DNA of 64,000 nt from Mariniflexile fucanivorans (GTDB lineage: Bacteria; Bacteroidota; Bacteroidia; Flavobacteriales; Flavobacteriaceae): assembly GCF_004341235.1 (NCBI RefSeq), contig NZ_SLUP01000003.1, positions 496,001-560,000 of the forward strand, given 5' to 3'. This document shows, piece after piece, positions 18,534 to 26,406 of this stretch. A model generated the notes under the pieces. It was not told the DNA's origin and made no database searches. It was given only the letters and a program-made list of their open reading frames with translations. A program made the translations under genes and the position numbers. Numbering within the stretch: position 1 is the first letter of the stretch; every line of letters begins with the position of its first letter.

Positions 18534-21500
18534 TGGATTTAGAACAATTAGATGCAGCGTTAAAAACGCACGATTTAGAGTTAGTTATCGGACTTGAAAC
18601 GCATGTTCGATTAAACACAAAAACCAAGTTATTTTGTTCGTGCCCAAACCAGGAAATAGACACGCCAAACCAAAACATCTGTTCGGTTTGTACAGGTCAA
18701 ATGGGCGTACTTCCTGCTATTAACAAAGAAGCAATTACCAAGGCTATTTATTTTGGAAAAGCGGTAAATTCATCATTTCAAAATGAAGTCATTTCCTGGG
18801 ACAGAAAGCATTACGAATATCCTGACAATCCAAAGAACATCCAAATTACGCAGTTTCATAACCCCGTAATTCCAGATGGACAAGTATCTTGTTTCCGTAA
18901 TGATGGATCGCAATTTACGGTTAATTTAACGCAAGTTCACATTGAGGAAGATGCGGCTAAATTAATGCACGAAAAAACAGTTTCGTTAGTCGATTTCAAT
19001 AAAGCGGGTGTGCCGTTAATTGAAATTGTTACCGAACCTTGTATTCGCCATATTGAAGATGCTTCCACGTATGCGCAATACATTCAGCGTATTGTTCAGA
19101 ATTTAAAAATATCTGAAGCAAATCTTGAAAAAGGTGAGTTTAAATCCGATGTTTCGGTATCGCTTCGTAAAAAAAGAAGTTACGATTTAAACCCACGTAC
19201 CGAGATTAAAAACTTGAATTCGTTTAAGTTTATGGTCGATGCGTTAAAGGAAGAAGTTGAAAAACAACTCAACTATTATATAGAACATAAAGAGTTTAGA
19301 CCCGACCAAACCACGGTTTTATGGGATGCCGATTTAAAGCAAACCAAAACCATGCGTAAAAAGGAATTTGAAGCCGATTATCGTTTTATTTCAGAGCCCG
19401 ATTTACCTTTTGTAAATATTAAAAATGTGGTGGAATCTATTAAAGTAGATGTAAGTTCATTGCCTTTTGCTGTAGAATCTATTTTAATTAATGGTGGTGT
19501 ATTGCCGCAAGATGCTAAGTTTTTTACGGCAGATTCGTTACGTTCTGAAACTTTTGTTGCCATTAATAATGTACTTAAAGATCCATCATTCGTTGCGAAA
19601 ACATTAGTAAATAATATCGGTGCCGATGAGTATGGAGACATTCACAGAATTGAACACCTGATTGAAATTTTTCAACTTTTTAAAGATGAAAAAATCACAT
19701 CGGTATTGGTTCAAAATGCCATTACAAGGTATTTAAAAGACCGAACTTTTGATTACATTACCTATTTTGAAGAGAATACCATTTCCGAAGAAAAAATACA
19801 AGAAGCGATTTCAAAAGTGATTGCAGAAAATGAAGCTATTGCCAATGAAATTAAAGCTGGAAACCAAGGAAAAGCAGGTATTTTAGTCGGAAAAATTATT
19901 GCCATTATTGGAAAAGGTGCTTCAGGAAAAGTGATTCGTGAAGGAATTTTAAATCAGTTGCAAAGTTCAAATTCAACAGTTGAAAGTGCTTTAACCTCTA
20001 ATGAATCACCAAAAACTAAAAACCAAAAACCAGAAACCAAGGAGGAAGAAGCTCTACCTCAAATTCCCATCATCATCAAAGAGGAATACAGAACCCATTT
20101 AATAACGGATATTTCCGATGTAAGTATTTCAGAAAAAGTAACCTTTGCAGGTTGGGTTTCGAGTGTGCGTGACCATGGGGAATTGATATTTATCGATTTA
20201 CGCGATTCCAGTGCCGAAGTATTCCAAGTGCGTTTAAGTAGAGAATCCTTCCCTAATTTAGACGAACTGGTAAAACTAAAACCAGAGTCGGTTATTACCG
20301 TTACGGGAACTATTGTACAACGTAAAGAAGACGATTACAACACCGCTTTACGAACTGGAAAAATTGAATTAGAGGCAACCGATTTAGATATTTTAAACCT
20401 ATCAAGAACGCTGCCTTTTGAAATAAAACGTGCTACAAAAACGAATGAAAACATCCGTTTTCAATATAAATATTTAGACCACAGAAATGACGATGTGCGC
20501 CGTGTGATTGTGAATCGCCACAAGGTTATCAAGTTATTACGTGATATTTTAGACGACCAAAATTTCCTAGAAATTGAAACACCTATTTTAAGCGCAGGTA
20601 CCGATGAAGGCGCACGCGAATTCATTGTACCAACACGCAAACAACCTGGTGCGTTTTATACCTTACCACAAGCACCTCAGCAATTCAAACAAATGTTGAT
20701 GGTAAGTGGTTACGAAAAGTATTTCCAAATTGCACGTTGTTTTAGAGACGAAGATTCTCGTGGCGACCGTCAACCAGAATTTACACAATTAGATATTGAG
20801 GTTGCCTATGCGAGTATGCAACAAATCATCGATTTAAACACCAACATGTTTAACGAGGTGGTGAACAAAATATATGGTAATAAATGGATTTTACGCCCTT
20901 TTGAGGTCATTACCTACCAAGAAGCCATGGAGTTTTATGGTTGTGATAGACCCGATTTACGTTTCGGTTTAAAACTTCAAGACATCACCCACATTGTAAA
21001 AGATACCACATTCCAAGTTTTTAGTAAACCTATTGAAGATGGTGGTATTGTAAAATGTATTAAAGTGTCTGCGGAAGAACAAGGTAATAAACGTATCTCG
21101 AAAGGGCAAATTGAAAAACTAACCAGCATTGCACAACAGCATGGTTTGGGTGGTTTGGCTTATATTATTGTAAACGAGAACGATTTACAATCGCCTATCA
21201 TTAAATTTTTAGGTGAAGATATTGCTGCAGGAATTATTGAAACAACCAACGCGCAAGTGGGTGATATCGTGTTTTTCTCGGCTGCCGATTATGCCACTGC
21301 CAACAAAGCCTTGGATGCCGTACGTCAAGAATTAGGTAAAATGTTGCATTTAATTAATGCGAAGGAATTACGCCCTGCATGGGTGGTTGATTTCCCAATG
21401 TTTGAAAAAACAGATGAAGGTCGCTGGACGTTTACCCACAACCCATTCTCAATGCCTGCGGTTGTCGATTTAGACAAACATATGAATGGCAAGGAAGAAG

Positions 21501-21868
21501 AAATTGGCAGCATCATTGCGCAACAATACGATTTAATTTTGAACGGTTACGAAATTGGTGGTGGTTCTGTACGTGCACACAAGCCAGAAATTTTGGAAGC
21601 AACCTACAAAAACATGGGTTACAACAAAGAAGAAATGCTTAAAAGCGTTGGCACCATGTACAAAGCGTTCCATTATGGCGCGCCGCCACACGGTGGTATT
21701 GCTTGGGGTGTAGACCGTTTGATGATGATTTTAGAGAAAAAAGCATCCATACGTGAAGTGATGGCATTCCCAAAAACAGGAACTAGTGAAGATCTACTAT
21801 TTGGAGCTCCTTCCCTACTTTCCGATAAAAAAGTGGAAGAAATGAATGTGCGGGTTATGAGGAAATAA
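18533..21868 (+). CDS. gatB/aspS: GatB-AspRS fusion: amidotransferase subunit B joined to aspartyl-tRNA synthetase
   Basis: 1111 residues. Residues ~10-477 are GatB, the kinase/tRNA-binding subunit: VIGLETHVRLNTKTKLFC with zinc ligands Cys35, Cys37, Cys50 and Cys53, FNKAGVPLIEIVTEP, and a C-terminal GatB/YqeY tRNA-binding domain ending GKASGKVIREGILNQL. A ~40-residue low-complexity linker follows. Residues ~517-1111 are a complete bacterial AspRS with OB-fold anticodon domain (FAGWVSSVRDHGELIFIDLR), class II motif 2 (RCFRDEDSRGDRQPEFTQ), GAD insertion and motif 3 (GGIAWGVDRLMM). His548 in RDHG replaces the Leu found in E. coli AspRS (RDLG). From memory, His at this position marks bacterial non-discriminating AspRS that also charges tRNA(Asn). 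Ligation and amidation on one polypeptide would be a built-in transamidosome. I recall this fusion as an existing annotation name in Flavobacteria. Confidence 0.95.
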   Translation: MDLEQLDAALKTHDLELVIGLETHVRLNTKTKLFCSCPNQEIDTPNQNICSVCTGQMGVLPAINKEAITKAIYFGKAVNSSFQNEVISWDRKHYEYPDNPKNIQITQFHNPVIPDGQVSCFRNDGSQFTVNLTQVHIEEDAAKLMHEKTVSLVDFNKAGVPLIEIVTEPCIRHIEDASTYAQYIQRIVQNLKISEANLEKGEFKSDVSVSLRKKRSYDLNPRTEIKNLNSFKFMVDALKEEVEKQLNYYIEHKEFRPDQTTVLWDADLKQTKTMRKKEFEADYRFISEPDLPFVNIKNVVESIKVDVSSLPFAVESILINGGVLPQDAKFFTADSLRSETFVAINNVLKDPSFVAKTLVNNIGADEYGDIHRIEHLIEIFQLFKDEKITSVLVQNAITRYLKDRTFDYITYFEENTISEEKIQEAISKVIAENEAIANEIKAGNQGKAGILVGKIIAIIGKGASGKVIREGILNQLQSSNSTVESALTSNESPKTKNQKPETKEEEALPQIPIIIKEEYRTHLITDISDVSISEKVTFAGWVSSVRDHGELIFIDLRDSSAEVFQVRLSRESFPNLDELVKLKPESVITVTGTIVQRKEDDYNTALRTGKIELEATDLDILNLSRTLPFEIKRATKTNENIRFQYKYLDHRNDDVRRVIVNRHKVIKLLRDILDDQNFLEIETPILSAGTDEGAREFIVPTRKQPGAFYTLPQAPQQFKQMLMVSGYEKYFQIARCFRDEDSRGDRQPEFTQLDIEVAYASMQQIIDLNTNMFNEVVNKIYGNKWILRPFEVITYQEAMEFYGCDRPDLRFGLKLQDITHIVKDTTFQVFSKPIEDGGIVKCIKVSAEEQGNKRISKGQIEKLTSIAQQHGLGGLAYIIVNENDLQSPIIKFLGEDIAAGIIETTNAQVGDIVFFSAADYATANKALDAVRQELGKMLHLINAKELRPAWVVDFPMFEKTDEGRWTFTHNPFSMPAVVDLDKHMNGKEEEIGSIIAQQYDLILNGYEIGGGSVRAHKPEILEATYKNMGYNKEEMLKSVGTMYKAFHYGAPPHGGIAWGVDRLMMILEKKASIREVMAFPKTGTSEDLLFGAPSLLSDKKVEEMNVRVMRK
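20009..20040 (+). repeat. Low-complexity A/C-rich repeat in the GatB-AspRS linker
   Basis: Near-tandem units of the AAAAACCA type encode the in-frame linker residues PKTKNQKPETK between the two enzymes. The composition is unlike the flanking coding DNA and resembles short A/C-rich dispersed repeats seen elsewhere in Flavobacteria. Confidence 0.5.
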
Positions 21869-21905
21869 AAATAATTTTAGATTAAACAACATGCCTATAT
21901 AAATT

Positions 21906-21937
21906 AAAATCCTGATAGTTTTCAATCGGGATTTTTT
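21906..21937 (+). terminator. Terminator of the gat operon
   Basis: AAAATCCTGAT / ATCGGGATTTT hairpin (one G-U pair) followed by T6, about 40 bases after the gatB-aspS stop. Nearly the same hairpin follows the ferritin gene. Confidence 0.85.
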
Positions 21938-22141
21938 AATGTATTACAGATTTCTTTTCATACATCTTAATAGCATGATTATTTAAGCTCCTTAAAAACA
22001 AATCACATACTAACTCAAAGCTTATTCAAGCTAATTATAGATTAATAAAAAATAGTTAACTTTAAGTTTTATAACGGCTACTAACCATTTAAAAGACCAA
22101 ACTTCTTTAAGCATTTGATTAAAAAATAATTGAACAAAAAC

Positions 22142-22990
22142 ATGAAAAAATTAATCTTAAATGATGGACAAAAGATCCCAATTGTTGGTTTTGGAACTTA
22201 CAAATCTACCGAACAAGAAGGTATAGAATCAGTAAAAAGTGCCATTGCCCAAGGCTATTCATTAATAGATACAGCTGCTGCTTATGGAAACGAAGACGCG
22301 GTTGGAAAAGGTATTAAAGCGAGTGGTGTTTCCAGAGAAGATGTATATGTTACTACTAAATTATGGCGTGAGAGTTTAGGTTATGAATCTACCAAGAAAG
22401 AATTTGAAAAATCATTGAAAAGACTGAATCTGGATTACATTGATTTATACTTAATACATTGGCCAGCGAATGCTAAAAATTACGATAATTGGCAACAAAC
22501 AAATGCAGATTCGTGGCGTGCCATGGAACAATTACAAGCTGAGGGTAAAATAAAATCGATTGGTGTTAGTAATTTTTTTCAAGAACATTTAGAAGCATTA
22601 TTTGAAACCGCTCAAGTACTTCCTGCAATTAATCAAATAGAATTTCACCCAGGCTATTGGCAAAAAGATTTAGTAGCCTACTGCAAAAAACAAAACATTG
22701 TAGTGGAGTCTTGGTCGCCCTTAGCACGAGGTAAAGTATTTGGAAATGGCGTACTAGAGGCTATTGCAAAAAAACATAATAAATCAGTTTCTCAAATTTG
22801 CTTGAGATGGATAATACAACACGATGTGGTGATAATTCCAAAATCGACGTCACCCGAACGCATGGCAGAAAACATCCAACTATTCGATTTTGAATTGAAT
22901 ATTGCAGAAATGGAACAGATAAATAAACTTCCTGAAATGGGGTTTAGTGGTGAGTTGCCAAATATATGGCCAGATAGAATTAAAATTTAA
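22142..22990 (+). CDS. Aldo/keto reductase
   Basis: 282 residues from the ATG at 22142; a TTG four codons earlier is less likely. NADPH-dependent reductase of the AKR superfamily with a TIM-barrel fold, cytosolic. Motifs seen: VGFGTYKS near the N-terminus, LIDTAAAYGNEDAVGKGI (catalytic Asp and Tyr), TTKLW (catalytic Lys), YLIHWP (catalytic His), IGVSNF, NQIEFHPGYWQ, SWSPLARG and the nucleotide-binding IIPKSTSPERMAENIQLFDF. It belongs to the 2,5-diketo-gluconate-reductase-like AKR5-type group by eye. The natural substrate cannot be inferred. A near-match -7 box (TAACTTTA, 22057-22064) lies upstream. It stands alone between two terminators' worth of intergenic DNA. Confidence 0.92.
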   Translation: MKKLILNDGQKIPIVGFGTYKSTEQEGIESVKSAIAQGYSLIDTAAAYGNEDAVGKGIKASGVSREDVYVTTKLWRESLGYESTKKEFEKSLKRLNLDYIDLYLIHWPANAKNYDNWQQTNADSWRAMEQLQAEGKIKSIGVSNFFQEHLEALFETAQVLPAINQIEFHPGYWQKDLVAYCKKQNIVVESWSPLARGKVFGNGVLEAIAKKHNKSVSQICLRWIIQHDVVIIPKSTSPERMAENIQLFDFELNIAEMEQINKLPEMGFSGELPNIWPDRIKI

Positions 22991-23139
22991 AAATATTAAA
23001 AGCTCTAAATACTCTCATACTGTTGAATACTGATATAATCAACAAAACAACATATGAAACGTATTTGAGTTAATCTTTTATGCTTTTAAAGCAATTGTCC
23101 ACATTAATAATATTTAATTTTATTGAAAATATATTAGAC

Positions 23140-23694
23140 ATGGACACGAACAGATTATCAAAAAAAATAGAAGATATTTTAAATTCTCAAGTTACTAAAG
23201 AAGCAGAAGCAGCACAAATATATTTATCTTATGGGTGTTGGGCAGATAGCCAAGGGTACGGAGGTATTGCAAATTATTTTTTCAGACATTCTGGAGAAGA
23301 ACGGAACCATATGATGAAAATCATGCAATATATTATGGGTCGTGGTGGCGAGGTAAAAGTAACGGCCATTAAAGCCCCACCAAAAAACCCAGCCGACCTG
23401 CAAACTTGTTTTGAAAACACGTTCAAGCATGAAGTGGATAATACCACGGCTATTTACGATATTGTAAATTTGGCACATGATGAAAAAGATTGGGCAACCT
23501 ATAATTTCGCTCAGTGGTTTGTTAAAGAACAAATTGAAGAAGAAAAATTGGTGATGGATTTATTGGATAAATTAAAAATTGCTGGTGGACCTAAAGCAAG
23601 TGATGAATCGCTATTCAACCTTGACAAATATTTAGGAGAAGCCCCAGATGATGCACCATTACCACGTGAAGCCTCGATGGATAAACCAGAATAA
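23140..23694 (+). CDS. Ferritin
   Basis: 184 residues from MDTNRLSKKIEDILNSQ (ATG at 23140). A longer frame from 23080 would add 20 hydrophobic residues atypical for ferritin, so the internal start is preferred. A 24-subunit iron-storage protein that oxidises Fe(II) and stores it as ferric mineral in the cytosol. Ferroxidase-centre residues are present in the four-helix bundle: Glu in EAEAAQIYLSYGCWA, EExxH in FRHSGEERNHMMKI, and the later KEQIEEEKLVMDLL. The C-terminus is an acidic/Pro-rich tail (GEAPDDAPLPREA), as in many Bacteroidota ferritins. Monocistronic, followed by a strong terminator. Confidence 0.93.
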   Translation: MDTNRLSKKIEDILNSQVTKEAEAAQIYLSYGCWADSQGYGGIANYFFRHSGEERNHMMKIMQYIMGRGGEVKVTAIKAPPKNPADLQTCFENTFKHEVDNTTAIYDIVNLAHDEKDWATYNFAQWFVKEQIEEEKLVMDLLDKLKIAGGPKASDESLFNLDKYLGEAPDDAPLPREASMDKPE

Positions 23695-23719
23695 TCACTC
23701 AAATCATAAAATAAATTTT

Positions 23720-23754
23720 AAAAATCCTGATAGTTTTTCTATCGGGATTTTTTT
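23720..23754 (+). terminator. Terminator of the ferritin gene
   Basis: AAAATCCTGATAG, T5 loop, CTATCGGGATTT and T7, about 25 bases after the stop. Confidence 0.9.
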
Positions 23755-23861
23755 GTTTACTGTAGGAGAAATTGATTACATTTACGAAGTTCGATTAAAT
23801 AAATTACTATATAATAAATTTTCAACAAGCTGAATCAAAAACTAACTTAAAAGAAAAAAAC

Positions 23862-25706
23862 ATGAAACTAGAAAAGATATTAGATAAACTTGGTTCATTA
23901 GAGAAAAACTCTTTCATAAAAATTATTGATAATATTATTTCTAAAAACCCTAAAAACGCAAAGGAAATTGAGAAAATTTTAAGTTCTTCGGATAAAGGAC
24001 TTAAATCTGTTGATAATCTTAACGTATCGAACATTTTTAGTTTAATTTCTAATGAATTTACCGAACATCTACTTTGTGAGTTTCAAGAGGCTAATTCTCA
24101 ATTGGACATTCTTATTGATATAATTATTAGGGACGGAAATTGTATAATGAAACAAGATTGGTTTTCAAGATTGTATGAAACTGAAATCAAAAATTTAAAA
24201 GTTAAAATTAAAATTCTTAACGCTGAGTTAGAAAATGAAAAATCAGAATTAAGTGAATCAAGAAAAAGAGATTATCGTATATACAAAGCTTGTCTTTCGA
24301 CCGCTTATAATAATGATGTTGCGAATAACAGAGAAACAAAAATTACTTCAGATGAACTTTCAATTATATTAACTTTATCAAAACAACTTGGATTATCACA
24401 AGAAGATGTTAAGCTAATTAATTATTCAATATTGCCAATTAAAAAAGCAGACATTCAAGATGTAATCAATAATTTGAAAAATCTTGGAGTTGTTTTCTTT
24501 TCAAAGAAAGAAAATACGATTTTTATAGCAGATGAAATGGTAAGTTTGCTAAGAAAAGTTAGAAAAAAAGAAGTTGCTGAAAAATTTTACAGAAGAACAT
24601 TAAAATTATTAAGAGAGCCTGTAATTAATCAAATCGCTAAAGATCATAATATTGACCGAAAATTGACAGTATCACAAAAGATAGAAGAAATAATTAAAGA
24701 TGGTATTTCATTTACAGATTTACTTACAACTGAAATCCATAAGCAAGATCTTACCCTAACCGAAAAGAAAAAAACACTTAATGAACTTTGTGAAAAGGGA
24801 CTTAATTTAACCAATTTAAAAGGTAACACATTAGAAGATAAAATTAACAGCCTAATTGATCATTTTGATAGTGTTGAGAAAGATGAAAAAGTTGGAATAT
24901 CTATTGATGGTTTTGACAAAATGCTTACTGAATTAAATAAATCTTTACCTAAGCTAAACAAAGAATTGAAGGAACAATTTGAATTACAAGAAGAATATGT
25001 CTTAAATGCAGATTTTCTGCTCGATTATAATATAAAACCTAGAGACATATTAGATTTAATTATTAAACCTGATTTATCAAAATTCATAAAAGATAATGGA
25101 ATTAAACAAAGAGGAGATGATATATTGAATATTCTTGAACATTTCAAAGATGTCGAAAATTTGTATCTAGAAAACTATGCAAATGTGGGATACCGTAATT
25201 TAAACTTATTAAAAGAAAATGGTATCTCAGTTAAAGAAAGTGAACTTGGGTTAAAGTTTGAAGAATTAACTAAAATAATTTTTAAATCTTTAGGTTTTAA
25301 TGTTGATGACAAATTCAAAAACCAACTTAACACTCAAAAGGATATGATGGATATTCTACTTAACCTAGGTAATGAGGAAATTATTATTGTAGAATGTAAA
25401 ACAATTAAAGAAAAAGGTTATAATAAATTTAGCACTGTTTCAAGGCAATTAAAATCATATCAAAATTTAGCTATTAAAAATAATTTGAGAATCGTTAAAA
25501 TATTACTTATTGCTCCTGAATTTAGTGATGATTTTGTTTATGATTGTGAAATGGACACTGAAATGAATCTATCACTTATAACAGCTTCAACTTTAACTAA
25601 AATTTTCGAAGCATTTAAAACATCTAAATATAAAGAATTCCCACATGTTCTTTTCAGAGATATAGTAATAAATGAAGAACGCATAATAAAAGCATTAGCT
25701 AAATAA
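23862..25706 (+). CDS. Unknown protein with C-terminal PD-(D/E)XK nuclease-like domain
   Basis: 614 residues, no signal peptide or membrane segment, Lys/Glu/Asn-rich. Residues ~100-145 look like a coiled coil (NLKVKIKILNAELENEKSEL). A TerB-like or other helical module may follow at ~150-210. The C-terminal part (~465-600) fits a Mrr/restriction-endonuclease-like fold: FEELTKIIFKSLGFNVD, Asp497 in MMDILL, Glu511-Cys-Lys513 in IIVECKT, then a QLKSYQNLA helix. The full function is not recognised. It may be a defence or DNA-repair nuclease. Codon use is more AT-rich than the flanking ferritin, and the next genes are a toxin-antitoxin pair, so the stretch 23.8-26.4 kb is likely acquired. Confidence 0.65.
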   Translation: MKLEKILDKLGSLEKNSFIKIIDNIISKNPKNAKEIEKILSSSDKGLKSVDNLNVSNIFSLISNEFTEHLLCEFQEANSQLDILIDIIIRDGNCIMKQDWFSRLYETEIKNLKVKIKILNAELENEKSELSESRKRDYRIYKACLSTAYNNDVANNRETKITSDELSIILTLSKQLGLSQEDVKLINYSILPIKKADIQDVINNLKNLGVVFFSKKENTIFIADEMVSLLRKVRKKEVAEKFYRRTLKLLREPVINQIAKDHNIDRKLTVSQKIEEIIKDGISFTDLLTTEIHKQDLTLTEKKKTLNELCEKGLNLTNLKGNTLEDKINSLIDHFDSVEKDEKVGISIDGFDKMLTELNKSLPKLNKELKEQFELQEEYVLNADFLLDYNIKPRDILDLIIKPDLSKFIKDNGIKQRGDDILNILEHFKDVENLYLENYANVGYRNLNLLKENGISVKESELGLKFEELTKIIFKSLGFNVDDKFKNQLNTQKDMMDILLNLGNEEIIIVECKTIKEKGYNKFSTVSRQLKSYQNLAIKNNLRIVKILLIAPEFSDDFVYDCEMDTEMNLSLITASTLTKIFEAFKTSKYKEFPHVLFRDIVINEERIIKALAK

Positions 25707-25862
25707 AACAAGATGTGATTTTATAAATACAAAAACTTTATACTTCATATCCTTACAAACTTTGAGTTATGAAAATTATAAAAAACCATCTATTTAAAAC
25801 AACTAACAACATTAGGAAAACTCAATAAAATATTGGATATTTAATTTAGTAAAAAAAAATAA

Positions 25863-26105
25863 ATGGCAACAGTTGACAAAATAAGGAATGGATTGATAGA
25901 TAAAATACAATCTATTAAAAACAAAGATATCTTGATGGCACTAGATACTTTAATTGCATCAAAAACTTCTGAATTGGAAACCATCAAGTTAACAGAAGAC
26001 CAGAAAACAATGCTAAAAATGAGTGATGCCGACATAAAAAACGGAAAACTTATTTCTCAAGAAGCCATGGATAAGCGAAATCTAGAATGGCTAAACGCAG
26101 TGTAA
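25863..26105 (+). CDS. Antitoxin of a type II toxin-antitoxin pair
   Basis: 80 residues, no recognised DNA-binding motif by eye, mainly helical. It ends with SQEAMDKRNLEWLNAV, a pattern common in small antitoxins of RelE/ParE-type pairs in Bacteroidota. The next gene, a RelE/ParE-like toxin, begins 1 base after the stop, in the usual antitoxin-first order. Such antitoxins bind and neutralise the toxin and autoregulate the operon. Identification rests mainly on the neighbour. Confidence 0.7.
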   Translation: MATVDKIRNGLIDKIQSIKNKDILMALDTLIASKTSELETIKLTEDQKTMLKMSDADIKNGKLISQEAMDKRNLEWLNAV

Positions 26106-26106
26106 T

Positions 26107-26400
26107 ATGGACAAAACGGCGGATATTCAATTCGTTGGAATATTAGAATTTTGGGTAAAAAGAAATAAATCTAATTCTTATTCAAAAAAACTAGTACAAT
26201 TGGTTTCTAATAAAACCAAACAAATAGCTGATAAACCATTTATTTACAAATTGTCTGATTTTAAAAACACAAGAGTTGCTTCAATGGGTCACTTCAGCAT
26301 GTATTACAAAGTTACAGATGATCAAATAATAATTACTTCGTTTTGGGACAACAGACAAGACCCTAATGCACTTTTAAAAATTTTACAGAATAATAAATAA
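26107..26400 (+). CDS. RelE/ParE family toxin
   Basis: 97 residues. The fold signature is a short N-terminal helix pair (EFWVKRNKSNSYSKKLVQLVSNKTKQIADKP is the helical region), then strands LSDFKNTRVASMGHFSMYYKV and IIITSFWDNRQDP. The motif R-x-x-x-x-G-x-F-x-x-x-Y and the terminal strand with FWDNRQDP are typical of the RelE/ParE superfamily members in Bacteroidota. Toxins of this group cleave mRNA at the ribosome (RelE) or poison gyrase (ParE). Sequence alone does not decide which. It forms a tight two-gene module with the preceding antitoxin. Confidence 0.82.
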   Translation: MDKTADIQFVGILEFWVKRNKSNSYSKKLVQLVSNKTKQIADKPFIYKLSDFKNTRVASMGHFSMYYKVTDDQIIITSFWDNRQDPNALLKILQNNK

Positions 26401-26406
26401 TTGTAA

